From Raineyella sp964528755 (GTDB lineage Bacteria; Actinomycetota; Actinomycetes; Propionibacteriales; Propionibacteriaceae), in contig CAZGWN010000070.1 of assembly GCA_964528755.1 (NCBI GenBank), positions 1 through 20,876 of the forward strand: a DNA stretch of 20,876 nt, read 5' to 3'. Below are positions 8,015 to 14,791 of the stretch, piece after piece. Both the position numbers and the translations under genes were made by a program. The notes beneath the pieces were generated by a model that searched no databases, was not told the DNA's origin, and worked only from the letters and a program-made list of their open reading frames with translations. Within the stretch, counting starts at the first letter, position 1; every line of letters starts with the position of its first letter.

Positions 8015-9441
8015 TCTCTGGATGGAGTGTGGCCGACATCCGCGCGGCCGAGCGGGAGGCCCTCGCGGACAGCGCGGAGGGCGAGTTGATGCAGCGGGCC
8101 GCCGAGGCCCTGGCCGACGCCGTCCTGCGTGAACTCGGGTTCACCGGCGGCACCGACGTGCTGGTGCTCGCCGGACCCGGCAACAACGGCGGCGACGGGC
8201 TGTGGGCCGGCGCCCGGCTGGCCACCCGGGGGGTCCGGGTGTGGGTGCACCGGACGTCGGAGAGCCACGTTCACACGCCCGGCTGGGATGCCTGCCTGGC
8301 CGCCGGGGGCCGGCCGGTCAACCACGCCCGCGCGCAGGGGTTGATCGGCGAGGTCGACCTGGTCATCGATGCGGTCTTCGGCATCGGCGGGCGTCCCGGC
8401 CTGTCCGGCCCGCTCGCCGAACTGGCGCGCGCGGCCGAGGAGTCGGGGGTGACCGTGGTGTCGGTCGACCTGCCCTCGGGGCTGGCGGCCGACGAGCCGA
8501 GCGCGTACCCCTCATTCCGGGCCACCCGGACGGTGACCTTCGGCGGGGCCAAGCTGTGCCAGTTGGTGCAGCCCGCCGCCGGACGGGTCGGCACCCTCGA
8601 CATCCAGGGCATCGGACTGGACCCCGGCGAGGACCCGAACCGGCATCCCGCCGTGCGGCAATGGGACGCCGCCGACGTCGCCGCCCACTGGCCCGTGCCC
8701 GGCCCCACGTCGGACAAGTACTCCCGTGGTGTGGTCGGCCTCGACGCCGGCTCGGCCACCTACCCCGGGGCCGGCGTGCTGGTGGCGTACGGGGCGACGT
8801 ACGCGGGCGCGGGCATGGTCCGCAGCCTCGGCGCCCCCGAGGTGGCCGAGGCCGTGCTGCGCCACCTCCCCTCGGTGGTGCGGGCCCCCGGCCGGGTGGA
8901 GGCCTGGGTCGTCGGGCCCGGCTGGGGCCGGCGGGCCGACGCCGCCGAGCGGCTGCGCGAGGTGCTGTCCGACCGCGTGCCGGTGCTGGTCGATGCCGAC
9001 GCGCTGCGCTGCGTGGGTGACGTCGAGCTGCGACCGGACTGTCTGCTCACCCCGCACGCCGGGGAACTGGCCCGGCTGCTCGGCGCCGAGCGGGCCGAGG
9101 TGACCGCCGACCCGCTCGGCTCGGTGCACCGGGCCGCCGACCGGTTCGGGGTGACCGTGCTGCTCAAGGGCGCCACCCAGTACGCCGCCCGCCCGGGGAG
9201 GGAAACCGTGGAACTCGCCGTGCCCGGGCCCGGGTGGACCGCCCAGGCCGGTTCGGGTGACACCCTGGCCGGCGTCATCGGGACGCTCCTGGCGGCCGGT
9301 CTGGAGGCGGGCGACGCGGCCGTGTGCGGGGCGTCGTTGCAGGCGCTCACCGCTGCCGCCGAGCCCCCGCTGCCCCCGCACGACCTCGCCCGCCGGTTCG
9401 GCGTGACCATCAGGCGCCTGATCGACGGGGCGGACGACTGA
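8011..9441 (+). CDS. nnr: Bifunctional NAD(P)H-hydrate epimerase / ADP-dependent NAD(P)H-hydrate dehydratase
   Basis: Nnr repairs the damaged cofactors NADHX and NADPHX: the N-terminal YjeF_N domain epimerises the R form, and the C-terminal ribokinase-like domain dehydrates the S form using ADP. The 476-residue product shows both. N-terminal domain, about 1-215: MQRAAEALAD, GPGNNGGDG (55-63), DAVFGIG (120-126), VDLPSGL (152-158). C-terminal domain, about 220-475: HWPVPGPTSDKYSRG, YPGAGVLVAYGATYAGAG, GPGWG (302-306), LVDADAL, LTPHAGELARLLG (346-358), LLKGATQY, and the catalytic GSGDTLAGV (414-422). ATG 8011 is chosen because GGGAGG (8001-8006) precedes it and it overlaps the acpS stop. The fusion of both activities is common in bacteria. 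Confidence 0.95.
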   Translation: MISGWSVADIRAAEREALADSAEGELMQRAAEALADAVLRELGFTGGTDVLVLAGPGNNGGDGLWAGARLATRGVRVWVHRTSESHVHTPGWDACLAAGGRPVNHARAQGLIGEVDLVIDAVFGIGGRPGLSGPLAELARAAEESGVTVVSVDLPSGLAADEPSAYPSFRATRTVTFGGAKLCQLVQPAAGRVGTLDIQGIGLDPGEDPNRHPAVRQWDAADVAAHWPVPGPTSDKYSRGVVGLDAGSATYPGAGVLVAYGATYAGAGMVRSLGAPEVAEAVLRHLPSVVRAPGRVEAWVVGPGWGRRADAAERLREVLSDRVPVLVDADALRCVGDVELRPDCLLTPHAGELARLLGAERAEVTADPLGSVHRAADRFGVTVLLKGATQYAARPGRETVELAVPGPGWTAQAGSGDTLAGVIGTLLAAGLEAGDAAVCGASLQALTAAAEPPLPPHDLARRFGVTIRRLIDGADD

Positions 9442-9460
9442 GCGGGAGGACAATACGCCC

Positions 9461-10618
9461 ATGAGCCGCGCCATGATCGACCCCCACACCGCCAGCGCCG
9501 TCATCGACCTGGATGCCCTGCAGGCCAACGTCGCCGCGATCTCCCGGCTGGTCGCGCCGGCCGAGATGATGATGGTGGTCAAGGCGGATGCGTACGGTCA
9601 CGGGATGCCGGCCTGCGCGCGAGTGGGCCGGGCGGCAGGGGTCCGCTGGCTCGGCGTCGCCACCCCGGGAGAGGCCCTGGCCCTGCGGGCCGACGGTGAT
9701 GTGGGCCGCATCTTCTGCTGGTTGTACGGGCCGGACGACGAACTCGCCGGGCTCGTGGCCGAGGGCATCGACATCTCGGTGCAGACCCCCGAGCAGATCA
9801 ACGCCGTGGTCGCCGCCGCCTCGACGGCCGAGCGGACCGCACGGATCCACCTCAAGATCGACACCGGCCTGAGTCGCAACGGCTGCACCCCGGCCCGCTG
9901 GCCCGAACTGGTTGCCGCGGCCGCCGAGGCGGTCGCCACCGGCGCGGTCGAGACGGTCGGCGTGTGGTCCCACTTCGCCTGCGCCGACGAGCCCGGACAC
10001 CCCGGCAACAGGGCCCAGCTCGAGGTCTTCTCCTGGGCGTACGACCGGGCCGGGGAGGGCGGACTGACGATCCCCATCCGACACATCGCCAACACCCCGG
10101 CGGCGCTGACGATGCCCGAGGCCCGGTTCGAGCTGGTGCGGATCGGGATCGGCTGCTACGGCATCGACCCGGCCGACGCGACGCTGGCCGCCGACGCCGG
10201 GGTGGACCTGGCGCCGGTGATGACGGTGCGGGCGCGGCTCGTCCACCGCAAGGAGGTGCCCGCCGGCACCGGTGTGTCCTACGGGTTCCACTGGCGGGCG
10301 GCCGACGACACCGTCCTGGGTCTGGTGCCGCTCGGATATGCCGACGGGATGGACCGGCACGGCGCGGGCCGTTACCAGCTGCTGGTGGGAGGTCGCCGGG
10401 TGCCGCAGCGGGGCAGTGTGTGCATGGACCAGATGATCGTCGAGCTGGGGCCGGGCGCCACCGACGCCGTCGGGGACGAGGTGGTGCTCTTCGGCGCCTC
10501 ACCCGCACCGAGCGCCTCGGAGTGGGCCCACTGGGCCGGCACCATCGGCTACGAGGTCGTCACCCGGATCGGCACCCGGGTGCCGCGGATCTACCGGGGC
10601 GGACCGCCGGAGCGGTGA
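9461..10618 (+). CDS. alr: Alanine racemase
   Basis: Alr interconverts L- and D-alanine with PLP and supplies D-Ala for peptidoglycan. The 385-residue product has the expected length. The PLP lysine is in VVKADAYGHG (Lys41); the barrel shows HLKIDTGLSRNGC (130-142), WSHFACADEP (169-178), HIANTPA and RIGIGCYGI (227-235). The second catalytic residue is the tyrosine in GVSYGFHW (Tyr274), and the C-terminal beta domain has GYADGMDR and SVCMDQMIVE. ATG 9461 is preceded by GGGAGGA (9444-9450); the second Met four codons in has no better site. It follows nnr by 19 bases and is probably the last gene of the glmS-acpS-nnr-alr run. Confidence 0.97.
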   Translation: MSRAMIDPHTASAVIDLDALQANVAAISRLVAPAEMMMVVKADAYGHGMPACARVGRAAGVRWLGVATPGEALALRADGDVGRIFCWLYGPDDELAGLVAEGIDISVQTPEQINAVVAAASTAERTARIHLKIDTGLSRNGCTPARWPELVAAAAEAVATGAVETVGVWSHFACADEPGHPGNRAQLEVFSWAYDRAGEGGLTIPIRHIANTPAALTMPEARFELVRIGIGCYGIDPADATLAADAGVDLAPVMTVRARLVHRKEVPAGTGVSYGFHWRAADDTVLGLVPLGYADGMDRHGAGRYQLLVGGRRVPQRGSVCMDQMIVELGPGATDAVGDEVVLFGASPAPSASEWAHWAGTIGYEVVTRIGTRVPRIYRGGPPER

Positions 10619-10622
10619 CCTG

Positions 10623-10636
10623 CGGGCGTCCGCCCG
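10623..10636 (+). terminator. Possible weak hairpin after alr
   Basis: CGGGCG and CGCCCG form a perfect inverted repeat with only two bases between, realistically a four- or five-pair stem, starting four bases after the alr stop. There is no U-tract. It could act as a short terminator at the end of the glmS-alr run, but it may be chance in GC-rich DNA. Confidence 0.2.
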
Positions 10637-10650
10637 GACACGTGAGTCGG

Positions 10651-10670
10651 GTCACAAGCGGTGCTGTGAC
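10651..10670. promoter_or_regulatory. Inverted repeat GTCACA-N8-TGTGAC upstream of the 209-aa gene
   Basis: Two perfect six-base arms flank an eight-base spacer, centred about 40 bases before the ATG at 10702. The symmetry is the reverse of the CRP/GlxR site (TGTGA-N6-TCACA), so it is not a normal site of that family. It could be an operator for another dimeric regulator or a small hairpin. Confidence 0.3.
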
Positions 10671-10701
10671 GATGCGGCACACTTGAGGGAAGGAGGATCC
10701 C

Positions 10702-11331
10702 ATGATCGAGTTCACGTGGACCGTCACCGTTGCCGAGTCCCACCTGTGGGCCCGCGAGTTGCGCCCCTTCGCCGACCTGGCGCCCACCTTGGGTGATCTG
10801 GCGGCCCGCCGCGACGGGCTGCCCGCCCGAACCCTCCCGGCCGGGGTGTTCCCGGCCGGCACGACCGACCTCGACCTGCTCGACCACCTGCTGCGCGCCC
10901 GCCCGGCGGGGACCACCCTCGCGGATGTCCTCGCCGAGCCGCGCCGGGAGATGGAGGTGTACGCCGCCAGGTTGGAGCTCACCCAGGCCGGCCACATCCT
11001 CGACTGGGAGGGAGACCTGCCGATCGTCGCCCTGCCGGCCCACATCGTGCGCGCCGGGCGGATCATCGCCACGGTCGGGTTCACCGCGGACTGCTTCGAC
11101 CCGCGCCAGCACGAGTGGGACCAGTTGCGCGAGGGGTGGTTGCCGCGGCTCGCCGACGCCGGTTGGCAGCCGTGCAGCACGGCCTTCCTGGCGGCCGCGA
11201 TGACGGGTTTCCTCGATGTCTACCAGCGCCAGTCCGCGCCCGAGATGCACACGGTGGTGCCGGTCGAGCCGCTCTCGGCCCATCCGGTCATCCGCGGCGC
11301 CCTGGACGGCCTGCGGCCTGTCCACCGGTGA
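10702..11331 (+). CDS. Hypothetical protein, 209 aa
   Basis: I cannot assign a family. The gene looks real: ATG 10702 has a strong AAGGAGGA (10690-10697) at good spacing and codon usage matches its neighbours. The product begins MIEFTWTVTVAESHLWAREL, contains two Trp-rich stretches (HILDWEGDLPIVALP near residues 97-111 and QHEWDQLREGWLPRLADAGWQP near 135-156), and ends with a helical segment AFLAAAMTGFLDVYQRQ. No signal peptide, membrane helix, metal site or nucleotide-binding loop is visible, so it is probably a soluble cytoplasmic protein. It lies between alr and the convergent mannosyltransferase; the two stops are one base apart. Nothing in the context gives its function. Confidence 0.7.
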   Translation: MIEFTWTVTVAESHLWARELRPFADLAPTLGDLAARRDGLPARTLPAGVFPAGTTDLDLLDHLLRARPAGTTLADVLAEPRREMEVYAARLELTQAGHILDWEGDLPIVALPAHIVRAGRIIATVGFTADCFDPRQHEWDQLREGWLPRLADAGWQPCSTAFLAAAMTGFLDVYQRQSAPEMHTVVPVEPLSAHPVIRGALDGLRPVHR

Positions 11332-11332
11332 A

Positions 11333-12463
11333 CTAGGCGCTCTCCCGCAGCCGGGTCTCGGCGATGGCCTCCTGGTAGTACCCCATCAGGTCGTCGCACA
11401 GGCTGCGCCAGGTGCGGTCCTTGACCGCCAGCCGGGCCTCCCGGGAGAACGCCGCGCGTTTGCGGTCGTCGCCGACGAGGTCGCGGACGTGGCGGCGCAT
11501 GGTGGCCAGATCGCCCGGCGGGTAGAGCCAGCCGGTGCGGGAGGAGTCGACGAGGTCGATCGGGCCGCCCTTGGCCGGGGCGACGACCGGAAGTCCGCTG
11601 GCCAGCGCCTCCTGGATCGACTGGCCGAAGGTTTCCAGCTCGCCCGGGTGTACGAACACGTCCATGCTCGCCATCGCCCGTGGCAGGTCCTCGCCGGTGA
11701 GCTGGCCGGTGAAGTGGGCGCCGGGCAGGAAGCTCTCCAACTCGCTGCGCAGCGGGCCGTTGCCGACCACGACGAGCCGTGTGGCGGGCAGGTCGAGCAG
11801 CACCTCCAGATCCCCGATCTGCTTCTCGGGGGCGAGCCGACCCACGCAGCCGATGATCTTCTCCCCGTGCGGGGCGATCCGTTCCCGCCAGGCCGGATCG
11901 CGCTTGGCCGGGTCGAAACGTACCGAATCCACCCCGCGGGCCCACAGGCCGACGCGCGGGATGTGGTGGGAGACCAACTGCTCGCGGGCGTACGTGGAGG
12001 GCGCCAGGGTCATCGTGGCCAGGGAATGGATCTGCCGGACCCGCCACCACAGGAAGGTCTCGGCGCCGGCGAAACCGTACCGGGCCGCGTACGAGGGGAC
12101 GTCGGTCTGATAGATCGCCACGATGGGGATGTTCAGCCAGTTCGCCGCCAGGGCCGCCCGGTGGCCGAGCGCGATGGGGGCGGCCAGGTGCAGCACGTCC
12201 GGGTGGAAGTCCTCGAGCAGGCGCTCCAGCCGGAGCTGGGTGGTCCCGCTGACCCGTACGTCCTGGTAGCCCGGCAGGCCGACCGCGGCGACGGGGATGA
12301 CGGGGAAGCCCGCGTACTCCCGGGGCTCCCGGCCGTGGTGGGCCGGAGCGATGACCAGCGCCTGGTGCCCCTCGTCGCGAAGGTACTCCAGGACCCGCAT
12401 CACGGAGTGGGTCACGCCGTTGATCGCCGGAAGAAAGGACTCGGTAAAGATGGCCACCCGCAC
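11333..12463 (-). CDS. mgtA: GT4-family glycosyltransferase, MgtA-like alpha-mannosyltransferase
   Basis: This is a GT-B fold glycosyltransferase of family 4. The N-terminus MRVAIFTESFLPAINGVTHSV and later AIYQTDVPSYAARYGF, TLAPSTYAREQL, IPRVGLWARGVDS, IGCVGRLAPEKQ (about 204-215), SMDVFVHPGELETFGQSIQEALASGLPVVAP closely resemble mycobacterial and corynebacterial MgtA, a GDP-mannose-dependent mannosyltransferase of glycolipid and lipomannan synthesis. The EX7E donor-binding motif is E277 to E285. At 376 residues it is full length. The start is GTG 12463 with AGGAGA six bases upstream; no signal peptide is present, so it should work on the cytoplasmic face of the membrane. Acceptor and donor are inferred from family resemblance; another sugar or lipid is possible. 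It stands alone, divergent from the DEAD-box helicase. Confidence 0.85.
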   Translation of the reverse strand: MRVAIFTESFLPAINGVTHSVMRVLEYLRDEGHQALVIAPAHHGREPREYAGFPVIPVAAVGLPGYQDVRVSGTTQLRLERLLEDFHPDVLHLAAPIALGHRAALAANWLNIPIVAIYQTDVPSYAARYGFAGAETFLWWRVRQIHSLATMTLAPSTYAREQLVSHHIPRVGLWARGVDSVRFDPAKRDPAWRERIAPHGEKIIGCVGRLAPEKQIGDLEVLLDLPATRLVVVGNGPLRSELESFLPGAHFTGQLTGEDLPRAMASMDVFVHPGELETFGQSIQEALASGLPVVAPAKGGPIDLVDSSRTGWLYPPGDLATMRRHVRDLVGDDRKRAAFSREARLAVKDRTWRSLCDDLMGYYQEAIAETRLRESA

Positions 12464-12562
12464 CTGGTCTCTCCTCTCGACGGGCCTCCGGTCATCCTGC
12501 GGCGCTCACATGGCCCGTACGGTGACGTACGTTGACCCGTCGCGGAACAGGACGTGACGGCT

Positions 12563-12605
12563 GGGGAAACTCCTTGGGCGCAGCTCTGCCCGGCAACGCT
12601 TCCCC
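12563..12605 (+). repeat. Nested inverted repeat in the mgtA-helicase gap
   Basis: GGGGAA (12563-12568) pairs with TTCCCC (12600-12605). Inside, TTGGGC (12574-12579) pairs with GCCCGG (12588-12593), using two wobble pairs that only work in the plus-strand RNA. It lies about 60 bases before the predicted helicase -10 box, so it is in the helicase leader only if transcription starts further upstream. Confidence 0.3.
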
Positions 12606-12640
12606 GCGGCAGTCTATGCCCGATCGACGGGACGGCCGAT

Positions 12641-12670
12641 TTCGTCGGATCGGTGCCCGGCTGGTAAGGT
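12641..12670 (+). promoter_or_regulatory. Putative promoter of the DEAD-box helicase gene
   Basis: TAAGGT (12665-12670) fits TAnnnT, with a poor -35 match TTCGTC at 12641-12646 and an 18-base spacer. Transcription from here would start near 12677 and give a leader of about 130 bases before the ATG at 12809. Confidence 0.35.
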
Positions 12671-12676
12671 GAGGTT

Positions 12677-12724
12677 CCCCGGCTGCGGAGCGCAGTTCGG
12701 GACGTCGTTGCCCATCGCAGGGCA
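12677..12724 (+). promoter_or_regulatory. Two hairpins in the helicase 5' leader
   Basis: First hairpin, 12677-12701: CTGCG and CGCAG pair around a GAG loop, extended by two G-U pairs, one mismatch and CCC/GGG. Second hairpin, 12709-12724: TGCCC and GGGCA around a six-base loop. Both would be at the 5' end of the predicted transcript. DEAD-box helicase messages often carry structured leaders that control expression, for example in cold response; that role here is inference. Confidence 0.35.
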
Positions 12725-12808
12725 CAGGGGCACGTCTCCGCTTCCTTGGAATCTCGTACGTGTGACGCGCCTGCCAGCAGGACTCCACGTCCGGAAGTGA
12801 GATCATCC

Positions 12809-14719
12809 ATGTCCGAATCCCATCGCCCCTCCACGCCCTCCGGCAATCGCCGCAAGCCCAAGGGTGTGCACGCCGACGGCTCCCCCAAGAAGCGCTGGAG
12901 TGCGCAGGAGCGCGCCGCCCGCGGCCACGGCCCGCGCAGCCGGGGTGGCGCCGACCGCCCGGCCCGCGGTGGCGCCGACCGACCGGCCGGCAAGCGTTCG
13001 TACGGTGAGCGTGGCGAGTCCCGCGCCGAACGTGGCGAGTCGCGTCCGTACGCCGAGCGTGGCCCCCGCGACGGCAAGCGTGAGTGGACCCCCCGCGAAG
13101 GTGGCAAGCGTCCGTACGCCCGGGACCGGCGGGACCGGCCGCGCCGTGACGACGACCGGCCGCGCCGGGACGACTGGGACCGCCCGGCGAAGTCGCGGCG
13201 GGATGACCGGGGCCCGCGACACCATGACCACGCCCCCCGCGAGCGAAACTTCCACGAGCGGGACTTCCACGAGCGCACCGTCGGCGAGGATGCCCCGGCC
13301 GACACCATGGAATGGCACGAGGCAGCGCCGGTGGAGGTCGACGAGTCGACCGTGACCGGGGAGAACGGCTTCGCCCGGCTCGGCGTCCCCGCGCCACTCG
13401 TGGCCGTCCTGGCCGAGCAGGGCATCACCGATCCCTTCCCGATCCAGCGGGACGCCATCCCCGACGCGATGGCCGGCCGCGACGTGCTCGGCCGCGGCCG
13501 GACCGGCTCGGGCAAGACCCTGGGCTTCACCCTGCCGCTGCTGGCCCGGCTCAGCGACGAGGGAACGGCAGACGGGCAGCCCCGTGCCCCGCGCGCCATC
13601 GTCCTCGAACCGACCCGTGAACTGGCCATGCAGGTCGCCGATGTCCTGTCCCCGCTCGCCCGGGCCGTCGGGCTGCGCGCGCTGCTGGTCGCCGGCGGCA
13701 TGTCGTACGATCCGCAGAAGCGGGCCCTGCACCGGGGCGTCGACGTCATCGTCGCCACCCCGGGCCGACTCATCGACCTGATCGAGCAGGGCGCCGCGGA
13801 CCTCTCCGAGGTGCAGGTGAGCGTGCTGGACGAGGCCGACGAGATGGCCGACATGGGCTTCCTGCCCGAGGTCACCCGGATCCTCGACGAGACGCCGAGC
13901 GACGGCCAGCGGATGCTCTTCTCCGCCACCCTGGACAAGGGTGTGGATGGGCTCGTCAAGCGCTACCTGCACGATCCCCGGGTGCACGAGGTCGACTCGG
14001 CGCAGGCGACCGTGACCACGATGGAGCACCACCTTCTCCTCGTCCGCCCCGAGCACAAGGCGCCGATCACCGCGATGATCGCCAACCGGCCGGGCCGGAC
14101 GATCGTCTTCGCCCGCACCCAGAAGGGCACCGACCGGATCGCCGGCCAGCTCCGTGAGGCCGGCGTGATGGCCGGGGCGCTGCACGGCGGTCTCACCCAG
14201 GGGGCCCGCAGCCGGGTGATGAACGCGTTCAAGGAGGGTACGGTGCCGGTGCTGGTCGCCACCGACGTCGCCGCCCGCGGGATCCACGTCGACGACATCG
14301 GACTCGTCCTCCAGGTCGATCCGCCCGCCGAGCCGCGCGACTACACCCACCGGGCCGGTCGTACGGCCCGCGCCGGCACCACCGGGATCGTCGTCACCCT
14401 GATCCTGCCGCACCAGAAGAAGTCGGTCAGCCGACTGACCCGGATGGCCGGCGTCTCTGTCAAGCCGCGGGAGACGAGGCCCGACGATCCCTGGCTCGCC
14501 GAGGCCACCGGTGCCCGCGAGACCGAGGCCGAGCCGATCGAGGACGCCGCGTACGAGGCCCTGATCGCCCCCCGGCCGCAGGGCCGTCGCGGCGGGGACC
14601 GCGGTGGGCGGCGTGGGGGAGACCGCCGCGGGGGCTACGGCCGCCCGCGCCGCGGTGGGCCGTACCGGTCCTCGCGGTCCGGCGGCCACGGCGGGGATCG
14701 TCGCCGCGACCGCGACTGA
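12809..14719 (+). CDS. DEAD-box ATP-dependent RNA helicase with long basic N- and C-terminal tails
   Basis: This 636-residue protein should unwind or remodel RNA duplexes using ATP. The core carries all family motifs: Q motif FPIQRDAIP (Gln213), motif I GRTGSGKT (230-237), Ia PTRELAMQV (268-276), GG (296-297), Ib TPGRLIDL, II DEAD (341-344), III SAT (372-374), IV TIVFART, V ATDVAARGI and VI HRAGRTARAG (514-523). Residues 1-160 are a basic, Arg/Asp/Gly-rich disordered region with small tandem repeats such as GGADRPA, ERGESR and FHER. The C-terminus from about 590 is an RGG-rich RNA-binding tail. ATG 12809 is chosen over an in-frame TTG (12746) because a purine-rich GGAAGTGAG precedes it and the upstream part looks untranslated. 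It resembles actinobacterial RhlE/DeaD-type helicases; the exact subfamily is uncertain. Confidence 0.95.
   Translation: MSESHRPSTPSGNRRKPKGVHADGSPKKRWSAQERAARGHGPRSRGGADRPARGGADRPAGKRSYGERGESRAERGESRPYAERGPRDGKREWTPREGGKRPYARDRRDRPRRDDDRPRRDDWDRPAKSRRDDRGPRHHDHAPRERNFHERDFHERTVGEDAPADTMEWHEAAPVEVDESTVTGENGFARLGVPAPLVAVLAEQGITDPFPIQRDAIPDAMAGRDVLGRGRTGSGKTLGFTLPLLARLSDEGTADGQPRAPRAIVLEPTRELAMQVADVLSPLARAVGLRALLVAGGMSYDPQKRALHRGVDVIVATPGRLIDLIEQGAADLSEVQVSVLDEADEMADMGFLPEVTRILDETPSDGQRMLFSATLDKGVDGLVKRYLHDPRVHEVDSAQATVTTMEHHLLLVRPEHKAPITAMIANRPGRTIVFARTQKGTDRIAGQLREAGVMAGALHGGLTQGARSRVMNAFKEGTVPVLVATDVAARGIHVDDIGLVLQVDPPAEPRDYTHRAGRTARAGTTGIVVTLILPHQKKSVSRLTRMAGVSVKPRETRPDDPWLAEATGARETEAEPIEDAAYEALIAPRPQGRRGGDRGGRRGGDRRGGYGRPRRGGPYRSSRSGGHGGDRRRDRD
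12944..12991 (+). repeat. 24-bp tandem repeat in the helicase N-terminal region
   Basis: Two copies of a 24-base unit beginning GGTGGCGCCGACCG lie head to tail (12944-12967, 12968-12991) and encode two GGADRPA-type units. A 15-base tandem encoding FHER-type units follows further on (13248-13275). Such repeats are prone to length change and explain the low-complexity character of this segment. Confidence 0.6.
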
Positions 14720-14720
14720 G

Positions 14721-14739
14721 CGGTGCCTTGACGGCGCCG
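14721..14739 (+). terminator. Possible intrinsic terminator after the helicase gene
   Basis: CGGTGCC (14721-14727) pairs with GGCGCCG (14733-14739), seven pairs with one wobble and a five-base loop, starting two bases after the helicase stop. There is no U-tract, but actinobacterial terminators often lack one. It would separate the helicase from the t6A operon. Confidence 0.35.
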
Positions 14740-14741
14740 AC

Positions 14742-14747
14742 TACCAT
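14742..14747 (+). promoter_or_regulatory. Possible -10 box of the t6A operon
   Basis: TACCAT fits TAnnnT, right after the candidate terminator. It would give a start near 14754 and a leader of about 38 bases containing the GAGAGGAGTG ribosome-binding site. The nearby TTGACG (14728-14733) is only eight bases away and cannot serve as its -35. Confidence 0.25.
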
Positions 14748-14791
14748 GGACCGTCGTCCGTCCCGCACCCGCGGGCGGAGAGGAGTGATCC

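Larger units (their letters stand above)
12464..12808. other. Intergenic region between mgtA and the DEAD-box helicase
   Basis: This 345-base gap holds the regulatory regions of two divergent genes. On the plus strand it contains a hairpin-forming stretch at 12563-12605, a likely helicase promoter with TAAGGT at 12665-12670, and two further hairpins in the leader. On the minus strand TAGACT (12616-12611) is a possible mgtA -10 box, with a long leader, but without a -35. No convincing small ORF or known RNA family is seen; an in-frame TTG at 12746 would only add 21 unlikely residues to the helicase. Confidence 0.5.

Noticed and set aside
10651..10670. CRP/GlxR binding site
   Set aside because: The half-sites are in the opposite order (TCACA before TGTGA) and the spacer is wrong for that family.
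12746..12808. TTG start adding 21 residues to the helicase
   Set aside because: It has no ribosome site and the region looks like a leader; ATG 12809 is better supported.
12803..14689. Long minus-strand frame (628 codons) opposite the DEAD-box helicase
   Set aside because: It mirrors the codon pattern of the helicase, has no motifs or ribosome site, and is an expected shadow.
14728..14747. TTGACG plus TACCAT as a complete sigma-70 promoter before the GNAT-TsaE gene
   Set aside because: The spacer is only eight bases; the -10 was kept as a weak candidate alone.
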